DNA of 64,000 bases, from NCBI RefSeq assembly GCF_023100945.1, contig NZ_CP064689.1, positions 4,632,001 through 4,696,000 on the forward strand, in the 5' to 3' direction. Source of the DNA: Bradyrhizobium sp. 200 (lineage in GTDB: Bacteria > Pseudomonadota > Alphaproteobacteria > Rhizobiales > Xanthobacteraceae). Both the position numbers and the translations under genes were made by a program. Below are positions 1 to 10,566 of the stretch, piece by piece; the stretch's first letter is position 1, and each line of letters starts with the position of its first letter. The notes beneath the pieces are model-generated. The model made no database searches. It saw only the letters and a program-made list of their open reading frames with translations, and was not told where the DNA came from.

Positions 1-11
1 CAGAACCCGCT

Positions 12-2321
12 CTATCCAAACAACGTCGGCTGCTGACGGCCGGCACGCTCCTGGGCTTCGACGGCCGCAACGGCCGTCATGTTGAGCACGCCGCGCGCCG
101 TCACCCCCGGTGTGAGGATATGCGCCGGGCGCGCCGGCCCGATCAGGATCGGCCCGACCGGCAGCGCATCCGCCAGCGTCTTGATCATCTGGTAGGCGAC
201 GTTGGCGGTGTCGAGGTTCGGCATGATCAGGATGTTGGCATCGCCTTCCAGGTTGGAATGCGGCAGCACAAGCTTGCGCGCGGTGGCCGAAAGCGCGGTA
301 TCGCCCTGCATCTCGCCATCGGCTTCGATCTCCGGATGCTTTTCCTTCAGCAGCGCCGTGGCGCGGCGCATCTTGCGCGAGGAATCCGTATCGTAACTGC
401 CGAAGTCGGAATGTGACACGAAGGCGACGCGCGGCTTCATGTTGAACCGCTGCACATGGTTTGCCGCCAGCGACGCCACCTCGGCAAGTTCCTCGGCGCT
501 CGGGTTCGGGCGCACCTGGGTATCGGCGATGAAATAGGAACCCTTGCTGGTGATCATCATCGAAAGCGCCGCGAAATCGCTGACGCCGGGCAGGAAACCG
601 ACGATCTCCCGGACATGGCGCAGATGGCTCATATAGCGGCCTTCGACGCCGCAGATCATCGCATCGGCCTCGCCCCGCACCACGGCAAGCGCTGCGATCA
701 CGGTGTTGTTGGTGCGGACCACGGTACGAGCGGCCTCGGGCGTGACGCCGCGCCTTCCCGCCACGTCGATATAAGTCTGCACATAGGAACGATAGCGCGG
801 ATCGTCCTCGGGATTGACGAGGTCGAAATCCTTGCCCGCCTTGATCGAGAGGCCAAACCGCTTGAGCCTCGCCTCGACGACCGAGGGACGCCCCACCAGA
901 ATCGGCCGAGCCAGCTTCTCCTCGAGCACGACCTGCGTCGCACGCAGCACGCGCTCGTCCTCACCCTCGGCATAGATCACGCGGACCGGCTGCGTCTTGG
1001 CCTTGGCGAACACCGGCTTCATGACGAGGCCGGAGCGGAACGCGAAGCGTTCCAGCAGCGCGGTATATTCGTCGAAATTCTTGATCGGCCGCGTCGCCAC
1101 GCCGGATTCCATCGCAGCCTTCGCCACCGCCGGTGCGATGCGCAGGATCAGCCGCGGATCGAACGGGCTTGGGATCAGCGAGCCCGGCCCAAATCCTTGC
1201 GTCTCCCCGCTGTCGAACCCGCGCGCCACCGCATCCGACGGCGGATCGCGCGCGAGCTGCGCAATCGCCTCGACCGCGGCGTGCTTCATTTCCTCGTTGA
1301 TCCCGGTGGCGCCGACGTCGAGCGCGCCGCGGAAGATGAATGGGAAGCACAGAACGTTGTTGACCTGGTTCGCGAAGTCGGAACGCCCGGTGCAGATCAT
1401 CGCGTCGGGACGGGCCTTGCGTGCTTCGTCCGGCATGATTTCCGGGTTCGGATTGGCCAGCGCCATCACCAGCGGCTGGTCGGCCATCGACTGGACCATC
1501 TCCGGCTTGAGCACATTGGGCGCGGAAAGTCCGAGGAAGATATCGGCGCCGCCGATCACATCCGCCAGCACGCGGGCATTGGTCTTCTGTGCATAGACCG
1601 CCTTCCAGCGATCCATCAGCGTGTTGCGGCCCTCATGCACGACGCCGTCGATGTCGCAGACCCAGATGTTCTTGCGCTGCGCGCCCATCGACACCAAGAG
1701 GTTGAGGCACGCGATCGCGGCTGCGCCAGCGCCCGAACAGACGATCTTCACATCAGGCAGTTTCTTGCCGTTTAGCAGCAACGCATTGACGATCGCGGCG
1801 CTGACGATGATGGCCGTGCCATGCTGGTCGTCGTGGAACACCGGGATCTTCATGCGCTCCTTGAGCTGCGCCTCTATCTCAAAACACTCCGGTCCCTTGA
1901 TGTCCTCGAGATTGATGCCGCCGAAGGTCGGCTCCAGTGCCGCCACCGTCTCGACCACGCGCTCGATGGTGTCGGCGGCGATTTCGATGTCGAAGACGTC
2001 GATCCCGGCGAATTTCTTGAACAGGACGGCTTTGCCCTCCATCACAGGCTTCGAGGCAAGGGGGCCGATATTGCCAAGCCCCAGCACCGCGGTACCGTTG
2101 GAGACCACCGCGACGAGGTTGGCCCGGGAGGTCAGCGATGCCGCTTCGGCCGGATTGTTGGCGATTTCGGTGCAGGCCGCAGCGACGCCCGGCGAGTAAG
2201 CCAGCGCGAGGTCGCGCTGGTTGGCGAGCGGCTTGGTCGCCTGGATCTCGAGTTTACCCGGGCGCGGCAGCCGGTGATACGCTAGCGCCGCGGAGCGGAG
2301 ATCTTCAGAATAGGACGACAT
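12..2321 (-). CDS. maeB: NADP-dependent malic enzyme with C-terminal phosphotransacetylase-like domain
   Basis: This enzyme oxidatively decarboxylates malate to pyruvate with reduction of NADP, linking the TCA cycle to gluconeogenesis and acetyl-CoA supply in the cytoplasm. The 769-residue product has the long MaeB layout. The malic N-domain comes first ([12 protein letters not shown], then [11 protein letters not shown]), followed by the NAD(P)-binding domain ([18 protein letters not shown]). From about residue 430 there is a PTA_PTB domain without independent catalytic evidence; in this family it is thought to be regulatory. I start at 2321 ([10 protein letters not shown]) because a GGGGGAG ribosome site precedes it. 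An in-frame extension to 2384 exists but looks non-native. The gene stands alone, transcribed toward the window edge and divergent from the next gene. Confidence 0.96.
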   Translation of the reverse strand: MSSYSEDLRSAALAYHRLPRPGKLEIQATKPLANQRDLALAYSPGVAAACTEIANNPAEAASLTSRANLVAVVSNGTAVLGLGNIGPLASKPVMEGKAVLFKKFAGIDVFDIEIAADTIERVVETVAALEPTFGGINLEDIKGPECFEIEAQLKERMKIPVFHDDQHGTAIIVSAAIVNALLLNGKKLPDVKIVCSGAGAAAIACLNLLVSMGAQRKNIWVCDIDGVVHEGRNTLMDRWKAVYAQKTNARVLADVIGGADIFLGLSAPNVLKPEMVQSMADQPLVMALANPNPEIMPDEARKARPDAMICTGRSDFANQVNNVLCFPFIFRGALDVGATGINEEMKHAAVEAIAQLARDPPSDAVARGFDSGETQGFGPGSLIPSPFDPRLILRIAPAVAKAAMESGVATRPIKNFDEYTALLERFAFRSGLVMKPVFAKAKTQPVRVIYAEGEDERVLRATQVVLEEKLARPILVGRPSVVEARLKRFGLSIKAGKDFDLVNPEDDPRYRSYVQTYIDVAGRRGVTPEAARTVVRTNNTVIAALAVVRGEADAMICGVEGRYMSHLRHVREIVGFLPGVSDFAALSMMITSKGSYFIADTQVRPNPSAEELAEVASLAANHVQRFNMKPRVAFVSHSDFGSYDTDSSRKMRRATALLKEKHPEIEADGEMQGDTALSATARKLVLPHSNLEGDANILIMPNLDTANVAYQMIKTLADALPVGPILIGPARPAHILTPGVTARGVLNMTAVAAVEAQERAGRQQPTLFG

Positions 2322-2579
2322 GCACTCCCCCACGGGCTTTCTCGACCCCGAATTACTCCGGCGGCCGGTCTTCATTCGAACCATCAGTTTTGCGGCAGAT
2401 TGAGCCGGATGTGAAGCACGGGCAACCGCCTGGATGCAACATCCGAAAACGCTACCGTCAACAGGGACTGATCGACGGAAAGCGGCAAATCCGATAGCAT
2501 ATTCGTCTCCCTACCCGTCCCCTTGACCGACAATATGGCAAATTTGCCCCCCGCTACGTCGGCGACCGGAGCACAACTA

Positions 2580-4559
2580 ATGGTGAAAATACTGATCGGC
2601 CTGGCCGCCGCGGTCGTAATCGCGGTGGGCGGCTTCTTCGGCTTCGAGTTTTATACGCAGCATCGAATCGCCGGCGAAGTCGAGGCCGCGTTCGCGCAGA
2701 TTCGCGCCGGCGGCGGCAAGGCAAGCCACGGCAAGGTATCGTTCGACCTGAAGACCCGAACCGTCACGATCGCCGACATCAAGACCGAATCGGCCACGCA
2801 GCCGCCAGTCAGCATCAAGATTGCCAATGTCGTCGCCTCCGGGGTCGGTCAGCCTGACACGGGCCGGTTCTCGGCCGACAGCATTGAAGCGTCGGACTTC
2901 GAAATCGGCGTCAGCATCGCGGAGCCGGCAGGCGGGAACCTCGCCTACAAGGTGCCGCGGCTCGTCATGAAGGATTACTCCGGCCCCGCGTCCCTGCAGC
3001 GGCCACAGGCTTCGGCATCCGTCATCGACGCGTATCGGTTCGCACTGGAGCAATTCGCAACGGTCTCGGCGGCATCGGTCGAGGCTCCGAGCGTCACGGG
3101 AACGATCAACTTCGGACCGGCCATGTCGGGCGAGTTCGCCTATTCGGGGACCGCGTTGCGCGACATCAAGGCCGGCAAGATCGCCGCCATGCAGGTCGAG
3201 CGGGCCAGCTTTACGGTCAACACGCAGCAGGCCGGCAAGGCCGACAAGATGACCGGCGAAATCCTCAATCTCGGCTCGCGCGATTTCGACGTCACCGCTG
3301 CCGCCGCCGTTCTCGATCCACAAAAGGCGAATGACGGCCAATATTACCGCTTCTACGGCAAGACGACCGCCGGTCCCTACACCATCACCTCGGCGCTGGG
3401 CCTTCGCATGCGCGTCGAGGAGATGATGCTCGATGAGGTCGGGGTACGGCCGTCGCGGTTGCAATTCCCCGCATTGCTCACAGCGCTGCAGGCGGCCGGG
3501 ACCACTCCGCCCTCGCCGACACAAGCGCGCGAGCTGATGGAGAAGATGGCGACGGTCTACGAGGGCATGCGTGTTGGTACGGCCGAGATGCGCGGCCTTT
3601 CGGCCGAAACACCGCAAGGCCCGTTCAAGCTCGCCGCGATCAGGTTCAACCTGGAGGACGGCAAGATCGGTGAATTTGCAGTCGAGGGGCTTGATACAAG
3701 CACGCCGAAAGGGCCGCTCAAGCTCGGACGTTTCGCGCTGAAATCGCTGGATATCGCCAACTTCATGCGGGTCTCGGCGCAGTTTGCAAACCCCGCTCAG
3801 CCGCCCTCGCACGAACTGATCGCCGCGCTGTTTCCGCTGATCCAGGGCGTCGAGATCAAGGCCGCGACGGCACCCTTCAAGAACATCAGCAAGTCCGTCA
3901 ACGTCGACAGCTTCGACGTGAACTGGGGACAATTCGTCGGACCCATTCCGAGCAAGGCGCGCCTGACCGCGAAAATGACCACGCCGGTCGATGCGGCCGA
4001 TCCCTCCATGAAAGCGCTCATCGCGGCCGGGCTGGATACGCTTTCGGCCGATGGTGATATCGGTGCGGAATGGACCGAGGCGGCCCGCAGCTTCGTTGTC
4101 GACGTCCCGAAGCTTGAGATCGGCGGACTGCTGAAGGTATCGGCGCGGATCGCGCTCGCCAACGTGCCGCGGCAGGTATTTTCAGCCAGCGCGGCCCAGG
4201 CGATAGGCGCGGCGGCGCAGATCGAAGCCGGCGCGATCGAGCTGACGCTGCGCGATCTGGGCAGCGTCGATCTTGGGGTGGTCCAGTACGCCCGCGCTCA
4301 GAACGTCAGCCGCGATGCGGCGCGGAAGGCGATCGTCGAGAACATCATAGTCAGCAGCAAGGACGTGGGCTCGGCCAATCCCGATGCCGAGGCCGCCGTG
4401 CAGGCGCTCGCACGTTTTGTCGAGACTCCAGGGCAAACGCTGGTCATCAAGCTTACACCGCTCGGCAAGGTGCAAGCGATGCAGCTACTTCAGATGTTGA
4501 AGACCGATCCGCTCGTCGCGCTGGCGCAATTCCGGATCGAGGCTTCGACGGGGCTGTGA
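2580..4559 (+). CDS. Large exported or membrane-anchored protein of unknown function
   Basis: I do not recognise a named family. The product is about 659 residues. A single N-terminal hydrophobic segment (ILIGLAAAVVIAVGGFFGF, about residues 4-22) is followed by a long soluble region made of recurring beta-like blocks such as KVSFDLKTRTVTIADIK and GPLKLGRFALKSLDIANF. The pattern resembles AsmA/DUF945-like periplasmic proteins with a membrane anchor, but that is inference. The start at 2580 is preferred because CGGAG lies 8 bases upstream. Further upstream starts exist at 2535 (ATG) and 2523 (TTG) without a visible ribosome site. It converges on aspS. Confidence 0.8.
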   Translation: MVKILIGLAAAVVIAVGGFFGFEFYTQHRIAGEVEAAFAQIRAGGGKASHGKVSFDLKTRTVTIADIKTESATQPPVSIKIANVVASGVGQPDTGRFSADSIEASDFEIGVSIAEPAGGNLAYKVPRLVMKDYSGPASLQRPQASASVIDAYRFALEQFATVSAASVEAPSVTGTINFGPAMSGEFAYSGTALRDIKAGKIAAMQVERASFTVNTQQAGKADKMTGEILNLGSRDFDVTAAAAVLDPQKANDGQYYRFYGKTTAGPYTITSALGLRMRVEEMMLDEVGVRPSRLQFPALLTALQAAGTTPPSPTQARELMEKMATVYEGMRVGTAEMRGLSAETPQGPFKLAAIRFNLEDGKIGEFAVEGLDTSTPKGPLKLGRFALKSLDIANFMRVSAQFANPAQPPSHELIAALFPLIQGVEIKAATAPFKNISKSVNVDSFDVNWGQFVGPIPSKARLTAKMTTPVDAADPSMKALIAAGLDTLSADGDIGAEWTEAARSFVVDVPKLEIGGLLKVSARIALANVPRQVFSASAAQAIGAAAQIEAGAIELTLRDLGSVDLGVVQYARAQNVSRDAARKAIVENIIVSSKDVGSANPDAEAAVQALARFVETPGQTLVIKLTPLGKVQAMQLLQMLKTDPLVALAQFRIEASTGL

Positions 4560-4572
4560 GTTACCCCGAGTC

Positions 4573-6348
4573 CTATGTCTTGTCCGGCAGATTGAGGCGG
4601 ATGTGAAGCTCGCGGAGCTGCTTGGTTGTGACCTCTGACGGCGCGCCCATCAGGAGGTCCACGGCCTGCTGGTTCATCGGAAACAGCGAGATTTCGCGCA
4701 GGTTCGTGGTGCCGCAGAGCAGCATCACGATGCGGTCGACACCCGCCGCCATGCCGCCATGCGGCGGGGCGCCGTACTGGAACGCGCGATACATGCCGCC
4801 GAAGCGCTCGACGACATCCTTCTCGCCATAGCCCGCGATCTCGAACGCCTTCACCATCGCCTCGGGCTTGTGGTTGCGGATACCGCCGGAGGCGATCTCG
4901 TAGCCGTTGCAGGTGATGTCGTACTGGAACGCCTTGATGGTCAGCGGGTCCTGCCCGTTGAGCGCATCGAGGCCGCCCTGCGGCATCGAGAACGGGTTGT
5001 GCGAGAAGTCGACCTGCTTGTTTTCCTCGTTGTACTCGTACATCGGGAAGTCGACGATCCAGGCGAGTTCGAACCGATCCTTGTCGATCAGGTTCAGTTC
5101 CTCACCGAGCTTGGTGCGGGCCAGTCCTGAAAACTTCCAGAATTTTTCCGGATCGCCGGCGACGAAGAAGGCGGCATCGCCCTCCTTCAAGCCGAGCTGC
5201 GTGCGGATCGCCGCCGTCCGCTCCGCACCGATGTTGTTGGCCAAGGGACCAGCGCCCTCGCCGCCCTCGCGCCACATGATGTAGCCGAGACCGGGCTGGC
5301 CTTCGCCTTGCGCCCACGAGTTCATGCGGTCGCAGAACGCGCGTGAGCCACCGCCCACGCCGGGAATCGCCCAGACCTGGTTCTTGGGATCTTCCAGCAT
5401 CCGCGCGAACACCTTGAAGCCGGAACCGCGGAAGTGCTCGGAGACGTCCTGCATGATGATCGGGTTGCGCAGGTCGGGCTTGTCGCTGCCGTATTTCTTC
5501 AGCGCCTCGGCGAACGGAATCCGCGGCCAGCCTTTTGTGACAGGCTTGCCCTTGGCGAAATCCTCGAACACGCCGGTGACGACGGGCTCCACCGCGGCAA
5601 ATACATCCTCCTGCTCCACAAAGCTCATTTCGAGGTCGAGCTGATAGAATTCGCCCGGCAGGCGGTCGGCGCGCGGGTCCTCGTCGCGAAAGCATGGCGC
5701 GATCTGGAAGTAACGGTCGAAGCCCGACATCATCAGGAGCTGCTTGTACTGCTGCGGCGCCTGCGGCAGCGCATAGAACTTGCCGGGATGAATCCGTGAC
5801 GGCACCAGGAAGTCGCGCGCGCCTTCGGGCGAGGAAGCCGTCAGGATCGGAGTCTGGAACTCGAAGAAGCCCTGCTCCTTCATACGCTTGCGCATGGAAT
5901 CCACAATGGCGCCGCGGGTCATGATGTTCTGGTGCAGCTTCTCGCGACGGAGGTCGAGGAAGCGGTACTTAAGCCTGATGTCTTCAGGATATTCCTGCTC
6001 GCCGAACACCGGCAGCGGCAATTCGCCGGCCGGGCCCAGCACCTCGATCTCGCTGACGTAAACCTCGACCTTGCCGGTCGGCAGTTCCGGGTTGTCGGTG
6101 CCCTCGGGGCGCCGGCGCACCTTGCCGTCGATCCGCACCACCCATTCCGAGCGGAACTTTTCCACTTCCTTGAACGCCGGCGAGTCCGGGTCCGCCACGC
6201 ATTGGGTGATGCCGTAATGGTCGCGCAGATCGATGAACAGCACGCCGCCATGGTCGCGGATACGGTGGCACCAGCCGGAAAGACGGGCGGTTTGCCCGAT
6301 GTCGCTGTCGCGGAGCGCGCCGCATGTATGTGACCGGTAGCGATGCAT
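4573..6348 (-). CDS. aspS: Aspartyl-tRNA synthetase
   Basis: A class II aminoacyl-tRNA synthetase charging tRNA-Asp. Many alphaproteobacterial forms also charge tRNA-Asn for later amidation. The 591-residue length fits the bacterial type. Visible are the N-terminal OB-fold anticodon-binding domain ([20 protein letters not shown], about residues 24-43) and motif 2 ([20 protein letters not shown], about 219-238). The bacterial GAD insertion domain follows, then motif 3 ([18 protein letters not shown], near 540). Translation starts at 6348. The gene is divergent from selO, with about 190 bases of shared upstream sequence. Confidence 0.97.
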   Translation of the reverse strand: MHRYRSHTCGALRDSDIGQTARLSGWCHRIRDHGGVLFIDLRDHYGITQCVADPDSPAFKEVEKFRSEWVVRIDGKVRRRPEGTDNPELPTGKVEVYVSEIEVLGPAGELPLPVFGEQEYPEDIRLKYRFLDLRREKLHQNIMTRGAIVDSMRKRMKEQGFFEFQTPILTASSPEGARDFLVPSRIHPGKFYALPQAPQQYKQLLMMSGFDRYFQIAPCFRDEDPRADRLPGEFYQLDLEMSFVEQEDVFAAVEPVVTGVFEDFAKGKPVTKGWPRIPFAEALKKYGSDKPDLRNPIIMQDVSEHFRGSGFKVFARMLEDPKNQVWAIPGVGGGSRAFCDRMNSWAQGEGQPGLGYIMWREGGEGAGPLANNIGAERTAAIRTQLGLKEGDAAFFVAGDPEKFWKFSGLARTKLGEELNLIDKDRFELAWIVDFPMYEYNEENKQVDFSHNPFSMPQGGLDALNGQDPLTIKAFQYDITCNGYEIASGGIRNHKPEAMVKAFEIAGYGEKDVVERFGGMYRAFQYGAPPHGGMAAGVDRIVMLLCGTTNLREISLFPMNQQAVDLLMGAPSEVTTKQLRELHIRLNLPDKT

Positions 6349-6540
6349 GGAATTCCCAAAAACTGATGCCGGAGGGCAGAATCGGGGGCCAAAAGGCCGC
6401 GCGAATTGCGGGAGGGTTTACCCGACGCCGCGAGGGGCGGCAACCAATGGCAGGGCCTGTTTTGGGCCAGAAGCGCGAGATTTCCGCCCCCGCCGGCCCG
6501 GACCGATTGCCTATTCCCTGCCCGCGCCTATCTTTAGGCC

Positions 6541-8013
6541 ATGACCGTCCATTTCCCGTTCCAGAACACCTATTCGGCCCTGCCGGCGAACTTTTTCGCC
6601 CGCGTTGCCCCGACTCCCGTGGCCGCCCCGCGGATGATCAAGCTGAACAGGGCCCTGGCCGTCCATCTTGGGCTTGACCCGGATGTGCTGGAGAGCCCGG
6701 AAGGGGCGGAAATCCTCGCCGGAAAGCGCCTGCCCGACGGCGCCGACCCGATCGCGATGGCCTATGCCGGCCACCAGTTCGGCCAGTTCGTGCCCCAACT
6801 CGGCGATGGCCGCGCCATCCTGCTCGGCGAGGTCATCGACAGGGACGGCGTCCGCCGCGACATCCAGCTCAAGGGGTCGGGCCCGACGCCGTTCTCGCGC
6901 CGCGGCGATGGCCGCGCCGCGCTCGGGCCGGTCTTGCGGGAATATATCGTGAGCGAGGCGATGTTCGCACTCGGCATCCCCACCACCCGCTCGCTCGCCG
7001 CCGTGACCTCGGGCGAACGCGTGCAGCGCGAGACCATGCTGCCCGGCGCGGTGCTGACCCGTGTGGCCGCAAGTCATGTCCGCGTCGGCACCTTCCAGTT
7101 CTTCGCCGCGCGCGGCGATACCGACGGCGTGCGAGCGCTCGCCGACCACGTCATCGCCAGGCACTATCCTGGGATCGCCGGCGCGGAGCGCCCCTATCAC
7201 GCCCTGCTCGAAGGCGTCGTCGCCCGCCAAGCGGATCTGGTCGCGCGCTGGCTTCTGGTTGGCTTCATCCATGGCGTGATGAACACCGACAACACCTCGA
7301 TCTCGGGCGAGACCATCGATTACGGCCCTTGCGCCTTCATGGACGAATACAACCCCGCGCAGGTGTTTTCTTCGATCGACGAACTCGGCCGCTACGCCTA
7401 CGCCAACCAGCCGCGCATCGCGCTATGGAACTTGACGCGGCTCGCCGAATGCCTGCTGCGGCTGTTCTCCGACGACCAGGACAAGGCGATCGAACAGGCG
7501 CAATTCATCCTCGGCGAATTCGCCGAAAAGTTCACTGCCGCCTATCAGGCCGGGCTGCGCAAGAAGATCGGCCTGTTCACCGCGCGCGACGGCGATGAGG
7601 CGCTTGTGCAGGACCTGCTCGGCGCCATGGCGAAGAACACGGCCGACTTCACCTTGACCTTCCGCCGGTTGAGCGATGCCGCAGCGGATGCCGACGACGA
7701 TGGCGTCAGGGCGCAGTTCACCGATCCCGCCGCCTTCGACGAATGGGCCGTGCGATGGCGTCAGCGTCTCACTGAGGAGCCGCAATCCGCCGCCGAACGG
7801 CAGGCGGCCATGCGCGCGGTCAATCCCGCCTTCATCCCGCGCAATCACCGCGTCGAAGCCGTGATCGCGGCGGCCGTGAACAACGACTACGCGCCGTTCG
7901 AGGAATTGCTGACGGTGCTTTCGAAGCCGTACGAAGATCAGCCGACATATGCGGCCTATGCCGATCCGCCGCTTCCCGATCAGCGCGTGCTGCGGACGTT
8001 CTGCGGGACGTGA
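6541..8013 (+). CDS. selO: Protein adenylyltransferase SelO (YdiU/UPF0061 family)
   Basis: SelO pseudokinases transfer AMP from ATP to hydroxyl side chains of proteins and are linked to redox stress responses. The 490-residue protein shows the family signatures [31 protein letters not shown] and, in the active-site region, [20 protein letters not shown]. It ends in Cys-Gly-Thr, so a cysteine occupies the third-from-last position. Eukaryotic SelO has selenocysteine there. The start ATG at 6541 follows the intergenic region shared with aspS. It converges on the gene at 8036-8764. Confidence 0.93.
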   Translation: MTVHFPFQNTYSALPANFFARVAPTPVAAPRMIKLNRALAVHLGLDPDVLESPEGAEILAGKRLPDGADPIAMAYAGHQFGQFVPQLGDGRAILLGEVIDRDGVRRDIQLKGSGPTPFSRRGDGRAALGPVLREYIVSEAMFALGIPTTRSLAAVTSGERVQRETMLPGAVLTRVAASHVRVGTFQFFAARGDTDGVRALADHVIARHYPGIAGAERPYHALLEGVVARQADLVARWLLVGFIHGVMNTDNTSISGETIDYGPCAFMDEYNPAQVFSSIDELGRYAYANQPRIALWNLTRLAECLLRLFSDDQDKAIEQAQFILGEFAEKFTAAYQAGLRKKIGLFTARDGDEALVQDLLGAMAKNTADFTLTFRRLSDAAADADDDGVRAQFTDPAAFDEWAVRWRQRLTEEPQSAAERQAAMRAVNPAFIPRNHRVEAVIAAAVNNDYAPFEELLTVLSKPYEDQPTYAAYADPPLPDQRVLRTFCGT

Positions 8014-8035
8014 GGGCGCCAACGTATGGAATGCG

Positions 8036-8764
8036 CTAGAGTCCAGCGCTGAACGCGCCGGAGGAAAGCTCATTTGCTAGCGGCAGCGAGGATGATGCCA
8101 TTCCGAACCGTTGGCCGTCCAATCGGCGGTCGTAATAATTTGGGAGCCAATTCAGTTTTGTTTTTACGTAGTTCGTTACCGGTTCACCTGTGATGCCGAA
8201 GGAATTGAGGGGCCAGATTCCCACAGGGGCGATTTCGAGTGTGGCGCGAACCAGCTTTGCATTCGGGCCAAAACGTTCCCCGATGTTGAGCGGACTAACC
8301 CTCTCGACCGTCTTCGGGTCGTTGATGTCGCGAAACCGCACCAACATGGGAAGATTGTCCAGTGGCAGATCGCGCTTGCCGGACAGTTGCCGAAGCTTCT
8401 TGAAGCCCTCTTCCACGGTCGGACCGGGGAACGCGCCGCCGTCGAAATTGAACGCGCGCAGCACGATTGACTCCGGGATCGACCGGCTGTCGGAACCAGC
8501 CTGAAGCAGCGCAAAGAGCGTTCCACGGTCGCCAAGATCGAGCATCACCGCCTCGCCCCTGTGGCTGGAAACACGGTCCCGGCCGCTCGCGAATTCGGGT
8601 TGCTTGCTGTAGGTGACCTCGATGACGCCCGAGCCCGTTTTGGGTTTACCGTCGACCTCGGCCTCGAGAGAAAGACGGTAGCGCAGCGTCAGGCTCGGGT
8701 ACGCGACGCTATACAACAGCGGTGCGCCAACGATCAGCGCGATGACAATCCCCAGCCACTTCAT
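8036..8764 (-). CDS. Hypothetical membrane-anchored protein
   Basis: A 242-residue protein that I cannot assign. It has one N-terminal hydrophobic helix (WLGIVIALIVGAPLLYSVAY, about residues 3-22), which is an uncleaved anchor or signal peptide. The soluble domain has beta-rich stretches (LTLRYRLSLEAEVDGKPKTG; SGVIEVTYSKQPEF) and a conserved-looking region around WPLNSFGITGEPVTNYVKTK. Base composition is coding-like and the frame is closed on both sides. It is convergent with selO, 22 bases away. No operon partner is visible. Confidence 0.7.
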   Translation of the reverse strand: MKWLGIVIALIVGAPLLYSVAYPSLTLRYRLSLEAEVDGKPKTGSGVIEVTYSKQPEFASGRDRVSSHRGEAVMLDLGDRGTLFALLQAGSDSRSIPESIVLRAFNFDGGAFPGPTVEEGFKKLRQLSGKRDLPLDNLPMLVRFRDINDPKTVERVSPLNIGERFGPNAKLVRATLEIAPVGIWPLNSFGITGEPVTNYVKTKLNWLPNYYDRRLDGQRFGMASSSLPLANELSSGAFSAGL

Positions 8765-8981
8765 GCGACGCCCTCAATCATTCTTCGACTTGCAGTTACC
8801 AATCTGCACGCCGAGAGGTTGAGAAGAATGTAATGCCTGTGGGAATCGGAGTGGCCCCGTTAACCGCAACCCTTAAGCGCCCATCCACCATCCGCGGACG
8901 CACTTCGCCTCCAGTTCCACAAATTAAGAAACAGTCAACGCGCTCCCCACAATTCTATCGGTTTATCGGGGGAGAATTGCC

Positions 8982-9092
8982 GTGGACGCCTTTGCTTTTG
9001 AACTTATGGGAATGGTAATGATCGGGCTCTGTCTCGTCGTGCTCGCGATCCCGTCGGGCCGGCGCCGGTCGCGGCGCGTCCGATATGAGTGA
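8982..9092 (+). CDS. Putative 36-residue single-helix membrane microprotein
   Basis: A GTG-initiated frame that is too short for routine calling. It reads VDAFAFELMGMVMIGLCL at the N-terminus, continues hydrophobic to about residue 24, and ends in an Arg-rich tail (SGRRRSRRVRYE). This layout is a single transmembrane helix with a positive-inside tail. A strong GGGGGAGA ribosome site sits 6 bases before the GTG. It occupies an otherwise empty gap between a minus-strand gene and rnd. The call rests on the ribosome site and hydrophobicity only. A competing overlapping frame has no comparable signals. Confidence 0.45.
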   Translation: MDAFAFELMGMVMIGLCLVVLAIPSGRRRSRRVRYE

Positions 9093-9369
9093 CGTCTTTC
9101 GGATACCGTATCCCCGATAGTGGGATCGCAGTGCTACTTTGCATGGGGTTGTTTTCCATATTTTGTAGTTGGGAGCGCGGCCTCCCGCGCCTCGCTAGTG
9201 CGGCGCAGACCAAATTCCAGGGCTGGGCCATGACGCCCTATGGTCCGGCCCCCAGACGGACGCAAAAAAGCCGTGCTCAGGCTCAAATGCAAGGCTCAAA
9301 TCCTGCCCAACACCCTTGACATATCAGCGTTTTCGGCAGAACGCCTGTCCGACGCGTCATGGATTGTTC

Positions 9370-10518
9370 ATGGATCTGATTACCACCACTTCCGACCTCG
9401 CCGCCGCCTGCTCCCGGCTCGCCCAGCACAAGGTCATCACCGTCGACACCGAGTTCCTGCGGGAGACGACCTACTACCCCCTGCTCTGCGTCGTGCAGAT
9501 GGCGAGCGCGGACGAGGCCGTCGTGATCGACACGCTGGCGCCCGGCATCGACCTCAAGCCGTTCTTCGAACTGATGGGGAACGAGGCGGTGCTGAAGGTG
9601 TTTCACGCCGCCCGCCAAGACATCGAGATCGTCTGGCACCAGTCCGGCACCATTCCGCACCCGATCTTCGATACGCAGGTCGCCGCCATGGTGCTGGGTT
9701 ATGGCGACAGCATCGCCTATGACCAACTCGTCGAGCGCGTCACCGGTCACCGGCCTGACAAGACCCACCGCTTCACCGACTGGTCGCGCCGGCCGCTGAC
9801 GCCGGAGCAGATGCATTACGCGGTGTCCGACGTCACCCATTTGCGCGACGTCTTTGCGGCGCTCGATGCCGACCTGAAGAAGCGCAGCCGCAGCGACTGG
9901 GTCAGCGAGGAGATGGAAGTCCTGACCTCGCCCAGGACCTACGATTTCCACCCGGAGCGCGCCTGGGAGCGGCTCAAGACACGGGTGCGCAAGCCGAAGG
10001 AGCTCGCTGTGCTTATGGAAGTCGCGGCCTGGCGCGAGCAGGAAGCGCAAAGCCGCGACGTGCCGCGCTCACGCGTGCTGAAGGACGATGCGGTCGGCGA
10101 TATCGCCACCCACGCCCCGACCTCACTGGAGCGTCTCGCCGGCCTGCGCTCGCTGCCGAAGGGCTTCGACCGCTCCAAATGGGGCGCCGACATCATCGCC
10201 GCCGTGCAGCGCGGCCTCGCCCGCGATCCACATACCCTTCCGAAGATCGAAAAGCCGCGCGGCAATTCCAACGGGGCTGCGACCGTCGAACTCCTGAAAG
10301 TGCTGCTGCGGATGACGTCGGAACGCCACGCCGTCGCCAGCAAGGTCATTGCCACCGTCGACGATCTCGACCAGATCGCCGCCGACGACCACGCCGATGT
10401 CGCCGCCCTGCATGGCTGGCGGCGCGAATTGTTCGGCGAGGCGGCGCTGGCGCTGAAACACGGCCGGCTGGCGCTCGCGATTGAAAAAGGCCGCGTCGTG
10501 AGAGTTGATCGGGCGTAG
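9370..10518 (+). CDS. rnd: Ribonuclease D
   Basis: A 3'-to-5' exoribonuclease of the DEDD superfamily that matures tRNA 3' ends. The 382-residue protein has the catalytic Exo I motif [13 protein letters not shown] near residue 22, Exo [15 protein letters not shown] near 79 and Exo III ([14 protein letters not shown]). HRDC-type C-terminal regions begin near residue 210. I start at 9370 ([10 protein letters not shown]), not at the upstream in-frame 9316, because family members begin here. A TTGACA hexamer lies about 60 bases upstream (9315), but no convincing -10 partner follows it. Confidence 0.95.
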   Translation: MDLITTTSDLAAACSRLAQHKVITVDTEFLRETTYYPLLCVVQMASADEAVVIDTLAPGIDLKPFFELMGNEAVLKVFHAARQDIEIVWHQSGTIPHPIFDTQVAAMVLGYGDSIAYDQLVERVTGHRPDKTHRFTDWSRRPLTPEQMHYAVSDVTHLRDVFAALDADLKKRSRSDWVSEEMEVLTSPRTYDFHPERAWERLKTRVRKPKELAVLMEVAAWREQEAQSRDVPRSRVLKDDAVGDIATHAPTSLERLAGLRSLPKGFDRSKWGADIIAAVQRGLARDPHTLPKIEKPRGNSNGAATVELLKVLLRMTSERHAVASKVIATVDDLDQIAADDHADVAALHGWRRELFGEAALALKHGRLALAIEKGRVVRVDRA

Positions 10519-10530
10519 GCTGGAGGCTTT

Positions 10531-10562
10531 ACCTCTCCCCGCAAGAGTGGGGCGAGGGAGAA
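10531..10562. repeat. Intergenic palindromic element between convergent genes
   Basis: The sequence ACCTCTCCCCGC-AAGA-GTGGGGCGAGGGA forms an imperfect GC-rich hairpin. It lies in the 48 bases between the 3' ends of rnd and the autotransporter gene. CTCTCCCC/GGGGCGAGGG hairpins of this kind are scattered between genes in Bradyrhizobium-like genomes (recalled, not searched). It may act as a bidirectional transcription end, although there is no T-run. Confidence 0.5.
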
Positions 10563-10566
10563 GTAG

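Noticed and set aside
456..1775. 439-codon plus-strand frame inside maeB
   Set aside because: His/Arg/Asp-rich shadow opposite a complete malic enzyme.
2373..2381. GGTTCGAAT, resembling a tRNA T-loop
   Set aside because: No acceptor stem, anticodon arm or CCA context around it.
8833..9018. 61-codon frame overlapping the 8982 microprotein
   Set aside because: No ribosome site and no membrane or family features. The shorter GTG frame has both signals.
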